Program-made: the position numbers and the translations under genes | The notes under the pieces: generated by a model | Database searches by the model: none | What the model was told of the DNA's origin: nothing | The model's input: only the letters and a program-made list of their open reading frames with translations | Assembly (NCBI RefSeq): GCF_000317575.1 | Contig: NC_019748.1 | Location: 3,988,501-4,052,500 of the forward strand | Length of the DNA: 64,000 bases | Source of the DNA: Stanieria cyanosphaera PCC 7437 | GTDB lineage: Bacteria; Cyanobacteriota; Cyanobacteriia; Cyanobacteriales; Xenococcaceae | Direction of reading: 5' to 3' | Shown here: positions 11,233-20,216 of the stretch, in pieces | Position numbering within the stretch: the stretch's first letter is position 1 | Layout: every line of letters begins with the position of its first letter

Positions 11233-11829
11233 ATGTCAATTACAGTTGAATGTCAAAAAAGACCAGAAGGAAGCAAACCAAATGCTTTACGTCGCGAAGG
11301 TTTTATTCCTGCTGCATTATATGGACACAATGGAACTGAATCTGTTTCTCTCACTATAGATGCCAAAGATGCGCAGACTTTATTAAAAAATGCAGCGGTC
11401 AATAACACTTTGGTTGACCTAAGTATTCCTGAACTTCCTTGGAATGGTAAGGCTTTAATTAGAGAAGTGCAAGTTCATCCTTGGAAAAAAACACTTCATC
11501 ATCTAAGTTTTTTCTCTGTTGCTGCTCATGGTACTTTAGAATTAGTTGTTCCCATCAAAATTGTTGGTGAAGCTGCTGGTATCAAACAAGGCGGTATTCT
11601 TGAACAAATGATGACTGAGTTGAATATCAGTTGTACTGCTGAAAATATTCCCGAATCGATTGAAATTAATATTTCTCAGTTTGAGATTGGCAGTAATCTC
11701 ACTGTAGGTGATGTCATTCTTTCCGAAGGCGTAACTGCTTTAGATGAATCTGATCGTATTGTTGTCGCTATAGTTCCTCCTGCTAAAGCTGAACCTACTG
11801 CGGAAGAAGAAGCTGCTGTAGAAGCATAA
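11233..11829 (+). CDS. rplY: 50S ribosomal protein L25/general stress protein Ctc
   Basis: The 198-residue protein is the long (Ctc/TL5-type) form of L25, which binds 5S rRNA. The N-terminal 5S-binding beta-barrel spans about residues 1-95 ([27 protein letters not shown]). A second all-beta domain follows ([20 protein letters not shown]), and the tail is acidic and Ala/Glu-rich. The gene is closed by a good terminator at 11857-11879. The spacing from purA leaves room for a separate promoter. Confidence 0.93.
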   Translation: MSITVECQKRPEGSKPNALRREGFIPAALYGHNGTESVSLTIDAKDAQTLLKNAAVNNTLVDLSIPELPWNGKALIREVQVHPWKKTLHHLSFFSVAAHGTLELVVPIKIVGEAAGIKQGGILEQMMTELNISCTAENIPESIEINISQFEIGSNLTVGDVILSEGVTALDESDRIVVAIVPPAKAEPTAEEEAAVEA

Positions 11830-11856
11830 AAAATTGGTTTGATTTACTTTTTAAGT

Positions 11857-11879
11857 AGGGACTAATTCAGTCCCTTTTT
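11857..11879 (+). terminator. intrinsic terminator of rplY
   Basis: AGGGACT (11857-11863) pairs with AGTCCCT (11869-11875) around a 5-nt loop and runs into TTTTT (11875-11879). It sits between convergent genes, 9 nt before the end of the Rieske gene. Confidence 0.85.
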
Positions 11880-11887
11880 GATTCGAT

Positions 11888-12853
11888 TTAACCATTCCAA
11901 GTCTCAAAATTACGTTTAACCCAATCCATTCCTATTTCATTGTTTAACTTAATTTTGTGTGGTGCATCAGCATATATCTTATTTAAAATATTTGTGTCTT
12001 GCTCAACAACAGTTTTACTTAGACCTAGAAATTGATTTTTTAATACTTTAGCTAAGGGGTTGTTTGTTTCGCCAAACAATAATATATAAGTTCGAGTTTT
12101 AGTTAAAGATTCTGGAACAAAAATATGACATTGGGCTATCCTACCAAAAGGACTACTACCGTGAAAAATCACTAAAGAAGGAAAGTAATTTTCTAAATGA
12201 GCTTTAATTACGTCAGGAAGTAAAAATTGGTTGGGTTGTTTGAGCTTTTGCCAAAATGTTTTTGGTGCAGTAGGAGTATTAAAAAAAGCTTCGGAATGAT
12301 AACCATTGTCGATAAATTTCTCAAATCTTACTTCGGTAATCTCAAATAAATCTCGATGCGTACCATTTTGATGATTGTAATCGTGCATAATTAATAACAT
12401 CGATCGCAAGTCTGTTTCGACACTGGTATCTGCCGTATAGCCGATAAATTCATATTTTTGGGCAATTTTTTCTAAAATATCGGGTATGGGGATTTTGGGT
12501 TCGTAGTCCCCATAAGACCAAATAAAATTGTCTTTAATAATTAATTTTAAAGGCTGCATCTGGGGTAAAGTTTTTTTATCTGTTCCTGGTAAGATAGTGC
12601 AACCACGAGCATCAAATTCTAACGCATGAAATGGACACACTACCGTACTCGTTCCATCGCTTTGAGTTTTGCACCATCCCTCAGATAGCATCGCTCCCAT
12701 GTGAGGACAGACATTAGGTAAAGCGTTAACTTGTCCCGTTTTATCTTGCCAAATTACATAATCTTTGCCATAAAGAGAAATTTTTTGGGGTTTATTTATT
12801 TGTAGCATTGATTTATGCGCTAGTAGCCAAGGCGCACCTTCTAACATAGACAT
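11888..12853 (-). CDS. Rieske [2Fe-2S] non-heme iron oxygenase
   Basis: The 321-residue protein has a Rieske cluster motif near residues 48-75, CPHMGAML followed 17 residues on by CPFHALEFDARG (C-x-H ... C-x2-H). The mononuclear iron site is visible as D-x2-H-x4-H in MHDYNHQNGTHRD, near residue 160. This is the architecture of Rieske oxygenases related to the pheophorbide/chlorophyllide oxygenase and Tic55 group, and of bacterial hydroxylases. The substrate cannot be deduced. It lies in the same direction as, and just downstream of, a damaged FAD oxidoreductase gene, opposite a TetR-type regulator, which suggests a locally regulated oxidation module. Confidence 0.88.
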   Translation of the reverse strand: MSMLEGAPWLLAHKSMLQINKPQKISLYGKDYVIWQDKTGQVNALPNVCPHMGAMLSEGWCKTQSDGTSTVVCPFHALEFDARGCTILPGTDKKTLPQMQPLKLIIKDNFIWSYGDYEPKIPIPDILEKIAQKYEFIGYTADTSVETDLRSMLLIMHDYNHQNGTHRDLFEITEVRFEKFIDNGYHSEAFFNTPTAPKTFWQKLKQPNQFLLPDVIKAHLENYFPSLVIFHGSSPFGRIAQCHIFVPESLTKTRTYILLFGETNNPLAKVLKNQFLGLSKTVVEQDTNILNKIYADAPHKIKLNNEIGMDWVKRNFETWNG

Positions 12854-12904
12854 AATTGATTCCTCTAAAATTCAATAATTAAAAGAAATTAAATTACAAA
12901 AAAG

Positions 12905-13360
12905 CTATGCAGAGCGTAATCGTTGAGCGAGCATTTGTTTTAATACCTGCAAGACAATACGAAGGTGAAACAATGTTCTCACCGATTTCAACATATGAAA
13001 TACTTCAGTTAAAACAAGAGTAGTTTGAGAATTTTTGGCAGTTGTGGTTAAGCGAATTACTTGCTCCATATACCAAGCAATAAACTTTTCGGTAATACTA
13101 GGAGCTTTAGTAATACCTTTAACACTTTGTAACCCAGGAAAAAGTTCTTCCATAATCTGACGACCCCGTGTCAGTAAAATATGAAGTTGGGTAGATTGAG
13201 GAATTCTTTGGCGAGGTTCGGGTTGTTCGGGGAAGCGATCGCGTTCGATTATCGTTACTTGTTTAAAGTAATTGGTTAAAATTCGAGATGTTAATAGTCC
13301 CGTAATGCTGCCACCAATAACGATCGCTCGATTTCCTAACATTGAAGACTGCGTGTTCAT
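12905..13360 (-). pseudogene. FAD-dependent oxidoreductase with a large internal in-frame deletion
   Basis: The 151-residue reading from ATG 13360 joins the two ends of a much longer family. The start has the FAD-binding motif RAIVIGGSITGLLTSRIL and IIERDRFPEQPEPRQRIPQ plus LHILLTRGRQIMEELFPGL. The end, from about residue 88 (FIAWYMEQVIRL ... LTEVFHMLKSVRTLFHLRIVLQVL), matches what is normally the C-terminal part of FAD-binding monooxygenase-like proteins of about 500 residues. The middle, some 350 residues with the rest of the FAD and substrate domains, is absent, and the junction falls near KGITKAPSITEK. The reading frame is kept, so a peptide could be made, but it cannot be an active flavoenzyme. 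An upstream in-frame start at 13411 exists but is less likely. Confidence 0.75.
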
Positions 13361-13404
13361 ATAACACTTTTCTAAAGCTATCAATTTAAACACTAAGTTT
13401 TCTC

Positions 13405-13430
13405 GCGACAAGTAAAATCAATAATGTCGC
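13405..13430. promoter_or_regulatory. inverted repeat in the divergent control region
   Basis: GCGACA (13405-13410) and TGTCGC (13425-13430) are separated by 14 nt, the same spacing as the larger palindrome nearer the TetR gene. It lies in front of the truncated oxidoreductase gene and may be a second regulator site. Confidence 0.35.
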
Positions 13431-13482
13431 AAGTTTAAAGACTAATGAAAAATAAATCTTTTGAAGATAATAATTGAGCGAT

Positions 13483-13512
13483 CCAAATATATGACGTTTC
13501 ATTCATATTTGG
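13483..13512. promoter_or_regulatory. palindromic operator in front of the TetR-family gene
   Basis: CCAAATAT (13483-13490) and ATATTTGG (13505-13512) form a perfect 8-bp inverted repeat over 30 bp, ending 4 nt before the regulator start codon. TetR-family proteins commonly bind such sites to control themselves and the divergent genes, so this is the best candidate operator for the regulator and the Rieske/oxidoreductase genes. Confidence 0.55.
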
Positions 13513-13516
13513 CAAG

Positions 13517-14401
13517 ATGACTTCCAAAAAGAATCCTTTCCGTCGTCAACCCCAACAACAGCGTAGTCAAGAGCGTGTGGAGAAAATTTTAGATGCAGCA
13601 GCCATAGTCTTTGATGAGATAGGTTTTGAAGCTGCTACTACTCATGCGATCGCACTCAGAGCAAATACGGCAGTAGGGACACTCTATCAATTTTTTCCCG
13701 ATAAGTTAGCAATTTTTAATGCTTTAGAATTACGTCATATTGAACGCGTTTACGTTATTTGGGATCAACTACTTCGTCCCGAAATCATTCAATTGCCATT
13801 TGCTGATTTTATTCAGATTATTACTAGCCAATTTCAAAGATTATTTGAGCAACCAACTTCCAGAATTGTTTTTGCACAGTTTTTTACATCTCCTACTATT
13901 TTTAAAAATATTGATGCTAGTTTTACCCAAGAAGCAATTCAATTTATGGCAAAGCTGTTCAAAGCTCGTAATCCTGGTTTAACAGATCAAAGAAGTAAAT
14001 TATTAGCAGAAGTTTGTGTTCATAGTGTGAATACATTAATTTTGCTAGCAATTCGTAGTAGCAAATCCCATCAGCAGGAAATTTTTCAAGAAATTGAAGC
14101 CTTGATGAAAGCTTATTTAAAAGCAGAGTTTGATGATGACATCATTAATCATAATTCGATTAAGCCATTAGAACAACTTGCCAAAACGTATCGACTTAAC
14201 TCCCGTCAAACTTTAATTTTAAAATCTGCTGCTAATTACTCAGAAATAACTATTCAAAGCTGCGAGGCAATGTTTCCCAATGTATCTCGACGTACTCTAC
14301 AACGAGATTTAAAAGCTATGGTAGAACAAAAATTACTTATTTATATAGGCAACACGGATTTACGTCGTTATCGTCTCAATTACGAATTAGCAAATTTGTG
14401 A
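13517..14401 (+). CDS. TetR-family transcriptional regulator with an extra C-terminal winged helix
   Basis: Residues 15-65 form a TetR DNA-binding domain (RSQERVEKILDAAAIVFDEI; the recognition helix lies in the GTLYQFFPDKLAIFNAL region). A helical ligand-binding core follows to about residue 210. At 294 residues the protein is roughly 90 longer than typical TetR members. The added C-terminal part contains LNSRQTLILKSAANYSE and NVSRRTLQRDLKAMVEQKLL, a DeoR-like winged-helix pattern, so it may have two DNA-binding modules. It is divergent from the Rieske/oxidoreductase pair with a palindrome just before its start, suggesting autoregulation and local control. Confidence 0.85.
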   Translation: MTSKKNPFRRQPQQQRSQERVEKILDAAAIVFDEIGFEAATTHAIALRANTAVGTLYQFFPDKLAIFNALELRHIERVYVIWDQLLRPEIIQLPFADFIQIITSQFQRLFEQPTSRIVFAQFFTSPTIFKNIDASFTQEAIQFMAKLFKARNPGLTDQRSKLLAEVCVHSVNTLILLAIRSSKSHQQEIFQEIEALMKAYLKAEFDDDIINHNSIKPLEQLAKTYRLNSRQTLILKSAANYSEITIQSCEAMFPNVSRRTLQRDLKAMVEQKLLIYIGNTDLRRYRLNYELANL

Positions 14402-14509
14402 CAACTAATGACAATTTTTTTTGTCACTTCAAAATCAGACTATAACTAAAACATCTAAATTAAAGGTTTGAAGCGATCGCACTGTTTAATAATTGGTAAA
14501 ATATTGATT

Positions 14510-16003
14510 TCAGGTTTCTATGTTTGGTAACTTTAACAATACACCTGCAAAAAACCAATAGTAGATTGCTACAGGTTCAATAATTAGCGGATAGTAATAG
14601 GTGTTGTAACTGATTAAAAGTATCAATATCCAAAGACAAATACTAATCCGTTTTAACGATAATTCTTTGATTGAACGATAAGCTTGAAAGGTAAAAACTG
14701 TGGTCACAGTAACAGCTACTAAAAAAGTTAGAGTGCCTACCCAACCAATTTCATAAAGTAATCTAGGGTAAAAGGTTTCAATTAGTTTAATCTCTCCTAA
14801 ACGTCTAGCAGCACTCGCAGCTTTACCTAAACCATTTCCTAGTAATTTAACTCCTTCTTGGAGAATCCAATTAAATTGATTAATCACAAACTCTTGTGGT
14901 GGAGAATAGTTCCATCGTGCGATCGCACTTGACCAAACTGTACCAAATACCCCAGTAGTGTTGGCAATTAAAATACCAAGGAAAATGGCTATTCCTAATT
15001 TAAGAGCGAGTCGTTTGGTTTGTGTTTCTGTGATTAATAATAAAATAAAAAAAATAAAAGGAACAAGTATAATTGCTGTAGTTTGACCAGAAATAATTGC
15101 TGCTATCAAAACCATTAGTGCCGAAAAAAAACTAATGATTCGCCACCTTAAAGAGGATTCTCCTACAGTAGCAGCAGTAGTAAAGAAACTACTTGAGATT
15201 AAAAACCATGTCCATTGCCAAGGTGCGACAAAAGTTCCTGGTAAACTGATTAATTGTTTGGCAGGATTATAAAGTAAAGAACCACCCACAAAACATCTTG
15301 CTTGTAAAGTAGCTCTTGTTGCTGCTGGTTCGATTAAATGAGTATTACCCAGACAAATACCTTTAACTAATAAAAAGTATTGAATTAAACCTAAACCACT
15401 ACAAATCAAAGCCAGAATGATTTGAAGACGTAGTAAAAATTGCAAATCCTGGCGATCGCGAATTAAATAATAACCACAAACAAGTAAAGGAACATAACCA
15501 ATCAAAATTTTTAAACCAATGATGCCCATTAATAAGGGTTTTTCTTTAGGTAAAGCTGATAGTTGTTGGGGTAAATTGACCAACAATAACGTCAGAAGAC
15601 ATACTGCTAAAAGTAAGCTCAAGGCAATCAATAAAGGTTTAGCTTGATTTCGTAGTTGCTTTAATCTTTGACTAGATAGCACAATTGCGATTAGCGCAGG
15701 AAAGTATAAAGCGTCTTTAGCTAAATGAAATAAGGCATAATCGCCAGAATATGTCACATAACCACCAACTGCTCGATAAATTGAGGCAAAGGAATAGCTA
15801 ACTGTACCTGTAAAGGGTAAATAAATTAAAAATAACCATAAACCTTGACGAGGATAACGATAAGCGATCGCTAAAGCCACAATCAATACTGCACCAATTA
15901 AACTGGTTAGAAGACTACTAAAAATAACCAGCACTACACTAACCAAAAATGCAGTTGTTGCTGTAGAAGCAATAAATATTTCTTGTCGGTTCAGATTCAT
16001 CAA
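14510..16003 (-). CDS. polytopic O-antigen ligase/polymerase-like membrane protein
   Basis: The 497-residue protein is highly hydrophobic with about 11-13 membrane helices. The order is paired short helices at the N terminus, a large extracytoplasmic segment near residues 215-260 (GICLGNTHLIEPAATRATLQ) and a cluster of helices at the end. This is the topology of O-antigen ligase/Wzy-type proteins of cyanobacterial exopolysaccharide pathways. No catalytic motif is unambiguous, and such proteins diverge quickly. It starts with two Met codons; the first is used. It is not in an obvious operon: proS lies upstream with a terminator between. Confidence 0.7.
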   Translation of the reverse strand: MMNLNRQEIFIASTATTAFLVSVVLVIFSSLLTSLIGAVLIVALAIAYRYPRQGLWLFLIYLPFTGTVSYSFASIYRAVGGYVTYSGDYALFHLAKDALYFPALIAIVLSSQRLKQLRNQAKPLLIALSLLLAVCLLTLLLVNLPQQLSALPKEKPLLMGIIGLKILIGYVPLLVCGYYLIRDRQDLQFLLRLQIILALICSGLGLIQYFLLVKGICLGNTHLIEPAATRATLQARCFVGGSLLYNPAKQLISLPGTFVAPWQWTWFLISSSFFTTAATVGESSLRWRIISFFSALMVLIAAIISGQTTAIILVPFIFFILLLITETQTKRLALKLGIAIFLGILIANTTGVFGTVWSSAIARWNYSPPQEFVINQFNWILQEGVKLLGNGLGKAASAARRLGEIKLIETFYPRLLYEIGWVGTLTFLVAVTVTTVFTFQAYRSIKELSLKRISICLWILILLISYNTYYYPLIIEPVAIYYWFFAGVLLKLPNIET

Positions 16004-16073
16004 TAAAACATCAATTGGTTTGAGGTAGAAGCGTTGTTTTCACAATAGAAGTCTTCACAGAAACTGATTAAAT

Positions 16074-16102
16074 TTTCAAAAAGAGGGGACATCGCCCCTC
16101 TT
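16074..16102 (-). terminator. intrinsic terminator of proS
   Basis: AAGAGGGG (16081-16088) and CCCCTCTT (16095-16102) form an 8-bp GC-rich stem with a 6-nt loop. On the minus strand the stem runs into a T-run (TTTTT, then AAAATT). It lies about 85 nt past the proS stop and isolates it from the membrane-protein gene. Confidence 0.85.
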
Positions 16103-16185
16103 CAAGATTTTCAATTACTAATTTTTATTGAGCTTTTTAGCAAACGTTGAAAGACTTCATGACGCCTCTACCATTGATAACCGAT

Positions 16186-17985
16186 CTAAACCGAATTAAG
16201 CCATTCCTTTAAAGTATCAACTACCTTCTCCAATAGAACTTCTGTCGATTTTTTGGTCTTTCGTTCAACTATTTCTACCTTTCCTTGCTCTAGAGATCGC
16301 CCTGTAACGATACGATAAGGAATACCAATTAAATCTGCATCCTTAAACTTCACTCCTGCTCTTTCTGAACGGTCATCTAAGATAGTTTCGATACCAGCCT
16401 GATTTAAATGCTGATACAATTGTTCGGCTGCCTGGACTTGATTGTGAGCAGAAGTATTAGGAATAATAACAATTACTTGGTACGGCGCGATCGCTACTGG
16501 CCAAATAATTCCATCTTTGTCGTAGGATTGTTCGACAGCAGCTTGAGCTAATCGGGAAACACCAATGCCATAACAACCCATGAATAAAGGAATTTCTTCA
16601 CCCTGTTCGCTAGTATAGGTAGCACCCATCGCTTGAGAGTATTTTGAACCTAACTGAAAAATATGCCCTACTTCAATACCTCTAGCACTTTTGAGAATTT
16701 GACTAGGAGCGTGACTAGCGCGATCGCCTTGTTTAGCTGTTCTAATATCGACAATTAACCGAGGTAGAGTAAATTGTTCACCCCAATTCGCACCCACCAC
16801 ATGATAACCAACCTCATTAGCACCAGTAACAAAATTCTTCAACTCTACTACGGTTTGGTCTACCAAACGAAGAAATTGAGGAGCAACATTTTTATGAGGA
16901 CTGATATAACTATCTCCTAAATCAGGTGCAAGATAACCCAAAGGTAAAGGTTGAGATGCCCATTTTGTTTGAGCATTTGCATCAGGCACACTTAGAGCCA
17001 AAATTGTTTTGGCATTATATTGAGCAGCAAGTTTAACTAATTCATTTTGTAACTTCACCTCATTAACATCTTGATCGCCCCGAATGCTAATCAAAACTAA
17101 AACACTCATGCCATTGTCATAAACAGCTTCATAAAGCACATTTTTAACTATGACTGTAGGAGAACACTTGAGATGTTGAGATAAAAGCGCGATCGTTTCT
17201 GTTCCAGGTGTTGCTACTTTTTTGTAATCAGTAAAAGGAGAAACTTCAACCTCCAGAGGAAGAGAAATCGCTTTTTCCACATTGGCAGCATACTGTCCAT
17301 CTTCAGTGTAAAGAATTTCATCCTCACCAGCTTCCGCCAACACCATAAACTCTTGCGAACCAGAACCACCAATTGCTCCAGAATCTGCTTCCACAGGACG
17401 AAAAGCCAAACCACAACGTCTTAAAATATTGCGATAGGCTTGATCCATATCTTGATAAGTTTGTTTCAGGCTTTCTTCATCAGTATGAAAGGAATAAGCA
17501 TCTTTCATAATAAATTCTCTTCCCCGCATCAAACCAAAACGAGGACGAATTTCATCGCGAAATTTAGTTTGAATCTGATATAAATTTAGAGGCAACTGAC
17601 GATAAGAACGAATCATTTCTCTCGCAACCGCAGTAATTACCTCTTCATGAGTAGGGCCTAAACCCATTTCTCGATTTTGTCGATCAATCAGGGAAAACAT
17701 AATCCCTTCCGCTTTAGTATAAGTATCCCAACGCCCAGATTCTTGCCACAATGAAGCTGGTTGAAGTTGAGGCAAAAGACATTCCTGCGCTCCAGTAGCG
17801 TCCATTTCTTCTCGAACAATTTGAGATACTTTTTTTAAAACTCGCCACATCAAAGGTAAATAGGCATAGATACCACTACCAATTCGGCGAATATAACCTG
17901 CACGTAATAAAAGTTTATGACTAGGGATTTCTGCCTCTGCTGGTTCTTCCCGTAGCGTCATGAATAACATTTGAGACAATCGCAT
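16186..17985 (-). CDS. proS: prolyl-tRNA synthetase (bacterial type)
   Basis: The 599-residue enzyme charges tRNA-Pro. Class II motifs are visible: motif 1 region [20 protein letters not shown], motif 2 region [20 protein letters not shown] near residue 140, and motif 3 in [17 protein letters not shown] near residue 445. The bacterial editing insertion (YbaK-like, about residues 225-405, including [12 protein letters not shown]) lies between motifs 2 and 3, and an anticodon-binding domain ends the chain ([20 protein letters not shown]). It is monocistronic, with a strong terminator downstream. Confidence 0.97.
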   Translation of the reverse strand: MRLSQMLFMTLREEPAEAEIPSHKLLLRAGYIRRIGSGIYAYLPLMWRVLKKVSQIVREEMDATGAQECLLPQLQPASLWQESGRWDTYTKAEGIMFSLIDRQNREMGLGPTHEEVITAVAREMIRSYRQLPLNLYQIQTKFRDEIRPRFGLMRGREFIMKDAYSFHTDEESLKQTYQDMDQAYRNILRRCGLAFRPVEADSGAIGGSGSQEFMVLAEAGEDEILYTEDGQYAANVEKAISLPLEVEVSPFTDYKKVATPGTETIALLSQHLKCSPTVIVKNVLYEAVYDNGMSVLVLISIRGDQDVNEVKLQNELVKLAAQYNAKTILALSVPDANAQTKWASQPLPLGYLAPDLGDSYISPHKNVAPQFLRLVDQTVVELKNFVTGANEVGYHVVGANWGEQFTLPRLIVDIRTAKQGDRASHAPSQILKSARGIEVGHIFQLGSKYSQAMGATYTSEQGEEIPLFMGCYGIGVSRLAQAAVEQSYDKDGIIWPVAIAPYQVIVIIPNTSAHNQVQAAEQLYQHLNQAGIETILDDRSERAGVKFKDADLIGIPYRIVTGRSLEQGKVEIVERKTKKSTEVLLEKVVDTLKEWLNSV

Positions 17986-18100
17986 GGTTGCTCCTGTTGT
18001 CGATCACCGAAGGATTTATTATCTCATCAGTAGGAGCTAGTTAGTTGTCGGTTTATTTTTATCTCAACCTAAAAACCGCTCTTAACTAATTAACTGAACA

Positions 18101-19837
18101 TTAAGAAGCAACTTTTAACCCTTCAATCATTCCTTGCATTTCGATAATTGCTTGATGTTGAATATTACCATTATCTCGAGAATTGACCATCAATTCTTCA
18201 ATAACTTCTAATTTGTGACGAATATCATTTAAAGTATCTTGCTCTGGTTGAAGGTTTTCTTCGTAAAAATTAAGTTTTGCTTGTAGTTGAGCTAAAAAAA
18301 TCTGTGCCTGTTGAAAATCTGCACGTTTATTTTGTACTTCCTCTACTTTTACTTGATACTGAGAACTTTGTTGTTCTAAATTATGCTTAAATTGAAAAAT
18401 ATTTTGTTTAATTTGGTCAATTTCTTGTTCGATTTTTTGGATTTTTTCTTGGACTTGTATTTGCTGTTTGCTTAAAGATTGTTTAATTGGTTCAAAATTA
18501 ATACTATCAAACCCAGATTCTAAATCAACCAATCCTTGACGGCGTTTCAAAACTCTTAAATGTTGAAGTAAAAATTCATGTCTTTCTCGCATTGAACGTC
18601 GTTGACCAAATAAAGTTTCATCAAGCATTCTTTTAGCCTCTTTTTCTTCAGCTAATTCTTGTTCTAAAGCCAAGCGTTCAAATTCACTAGCTGTTTTAAT
18701 TTTTTCTTCTAATTCTTCAACAGCTTGATATTGCCAACCCAATTCTTCTTCTTGCTCATTGACAAATCTTGCTACTTTTTCAAGATCATTTTGTAAATTA
18801 CTAACAATTTCTTCTAATTTTCCCAAGTGCATATTTTCTAAAGCTTCAATATCAATTTTTTGATTTAAATCAACCTCTCCTGATTCTATACCTAAGCGAC
18901 TAATTTGCTCTTGTAATTCTTCTTGACTTTGTTGTTGCCAACTTAAAATTTTAATTTGTTCATGTTTACTTTCTAAACATTTTTGTTCAATTTCTAAGCG
19001 AATTTTAGCTTCTTCTACAGAAGTTAATAAAGAATTCATTTCTGCTTCAATTTGATTCAATTGAGCTTCATAGTGACCAACTTCTATTTGTTGTTGATTA
19101 AAACTATTTTTATGTTGTTCTAGTTGTTGCCAATGTCGATCAAAATATTCTTGTTGATGATTAACCGCAGTAAAAGCAAGACCTAACTGTTCTTGCAGTA
19201 ATTCGATTGGAATGATTGCTGAAGACAAAGAATCAATCAGTGTTTGGATTTTGACGGTTTGTTGTTCATCGAGAATAAAAGCTTGTTGAATTTGTTCTTC
19301 TAAACGTAATTTTTCTCCTCTTAAATGAGCCCAAGCACCCTCTAATTCTTGACTTTTGGTTTCAAATTCAATTCTAATTTTTTCAGATTCTTCTCGAAGA
19401 ATATTAATTTCCTGACGCTGCTGCTCTAGCTTTTGATACTCTTGCTCCATCAACTCAAGCTGTTCAAGCCGAGTTTCCATCTCAATTTCTCTACGGCTTA
19501 ACTCTTCACTTTGAATTGTTAAAGATTCTTTCCATTGTTCGATTTCCTCTTCTTGATTTTTAGTTTTTTCTAAAAGACGAGAAAAACCTTGTAAAATACT
19601 CACAATTCGCTTAGAAGCTGATTCAAGATTTCCTTGTAATTGGCGATTTGTCCCTAAATTAACTACTATTAAAGCTCCTTCACCAAAACTATTCGCTTCT
19701 TCTGCATTAATTAACTCGTTTCCAGGTACAATACTCCAACTTTGATCATTGTGTTGACAAGCTAACAGTTTGAGTTTTGTCTCAGAACCGCCCATAAATC
19801 CTATTTTCTGCTTCTGTACTTCTGCCAGATATAGCAC
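18101..19837 (-). CDS. hmpF: HmpF-like coiled-coil protein of the pilus motility/taxis system
   Basis: The 578-residue protein has a short globular N-terminal part (MLYLAEVQKQKIGFMGG, about residues 1-90) and then almost continuous coiled coil rich in Glu, Gln and Leu. This start and layout match HmpF of filamentous cyanobacteria, a polar component needed for activating type IV pilus motility. It lies divergently from pilG-pilH-pilI-pilJ homologues with a 380-nt shared control region, as expected for a taxis partner. Membrane helices are absent, so it is probably cytoplasmic. The family match is from recognition of the N terminus and the context; the coiled-coil part alone would not be diagnostic. 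Confidence 0.8.
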   Translation of the reverse strand: MLYLAEVQKQKIGFMGGSETKLKLLACQHNDQSWSIVPGNELINAEEANSFGEGALIVVNLGTNRQLQGNLESASKRIVSILQGFSRLLEKTKNQEEEIEQWKESLTIQSEELSRREIEMETRLEQLELMEQEYQKLEQQRQEINILREESEKIRIEFETKSQELEGAWAHLRGEKLRLEEQIQQAFILDEQQTVKIQTLIDSLSSAIIPIELLQEQLGLAFTAVNHQQEYFDRHWQQLEQHKNSFNQQQIEVGHYEAQLNQIEAEMNSLLTSVEEAKIRLEIEQKCLESKHEQIKILSWQQQSQEELQEQISRLGIESGEVDLNQKIDIEALENMHLGKLEEIVSNLQNDLEKVARFVNEQEEELGWQYQAVEELEEKIKTASEFERLALEQELAEEKEAKRMLDETLFGQRRSMRERHEFLLQHLRVLKRRQGLVDLESGFDSINFEPIKQSLSKQQIQVQEKIQKIEQEIDQIKQNIFQFKHNLEQQSSQYQVKVEEVQNKRADFQQAQIFLAQLQAKLNFYEENLQPEQDTLNDIRHKLEVIEELMVNSRDNGNIQHQAIIEMQGMIEGLKVAS

Positions 19838-20216
19838 TCTTGGAATCCTCTTGATTGTTACTATCTTTACTTAGAAAAACTCGATAAATAAATTTATTTC
19901 AAGATTTTGTTTCGGTTTTATTGATATTTTTAAGATTTTTTCTTATAAAACGATACATTGGCATATTATTGTAAACATTTATCAATATAATTTAGTTTGC
20001 CTATTTGAGCAGAGCTAATAAATAACTGTTCATCATAGCTTTTCTTTTCTAGTTTGATTAACCCAGTAAGAAAAATATTTTGGCTTATTTAATATAACCA
20101 GCATAACTAGCTGAATAAACACTTGCCAAGGTTATTTTGAAATGTTATCAAGTTGATGACTTGAGCGTAAAAATCTTCAATTAAACTTCATTTATATAAT
20201 TTGAGCAAAAAACAAG
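19838..20216. other. divergent control region between hmpF and the pil taxis genes
   Basis: About 380 nt of very AT-rich DNA contains no plausible gene. It must hold the promoters of both transcription units. Several AT-rich -10-like hexamers are present, but I see no convincing consensus promoter, operator palindrome or riboswitch. Confidence 0.5.
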
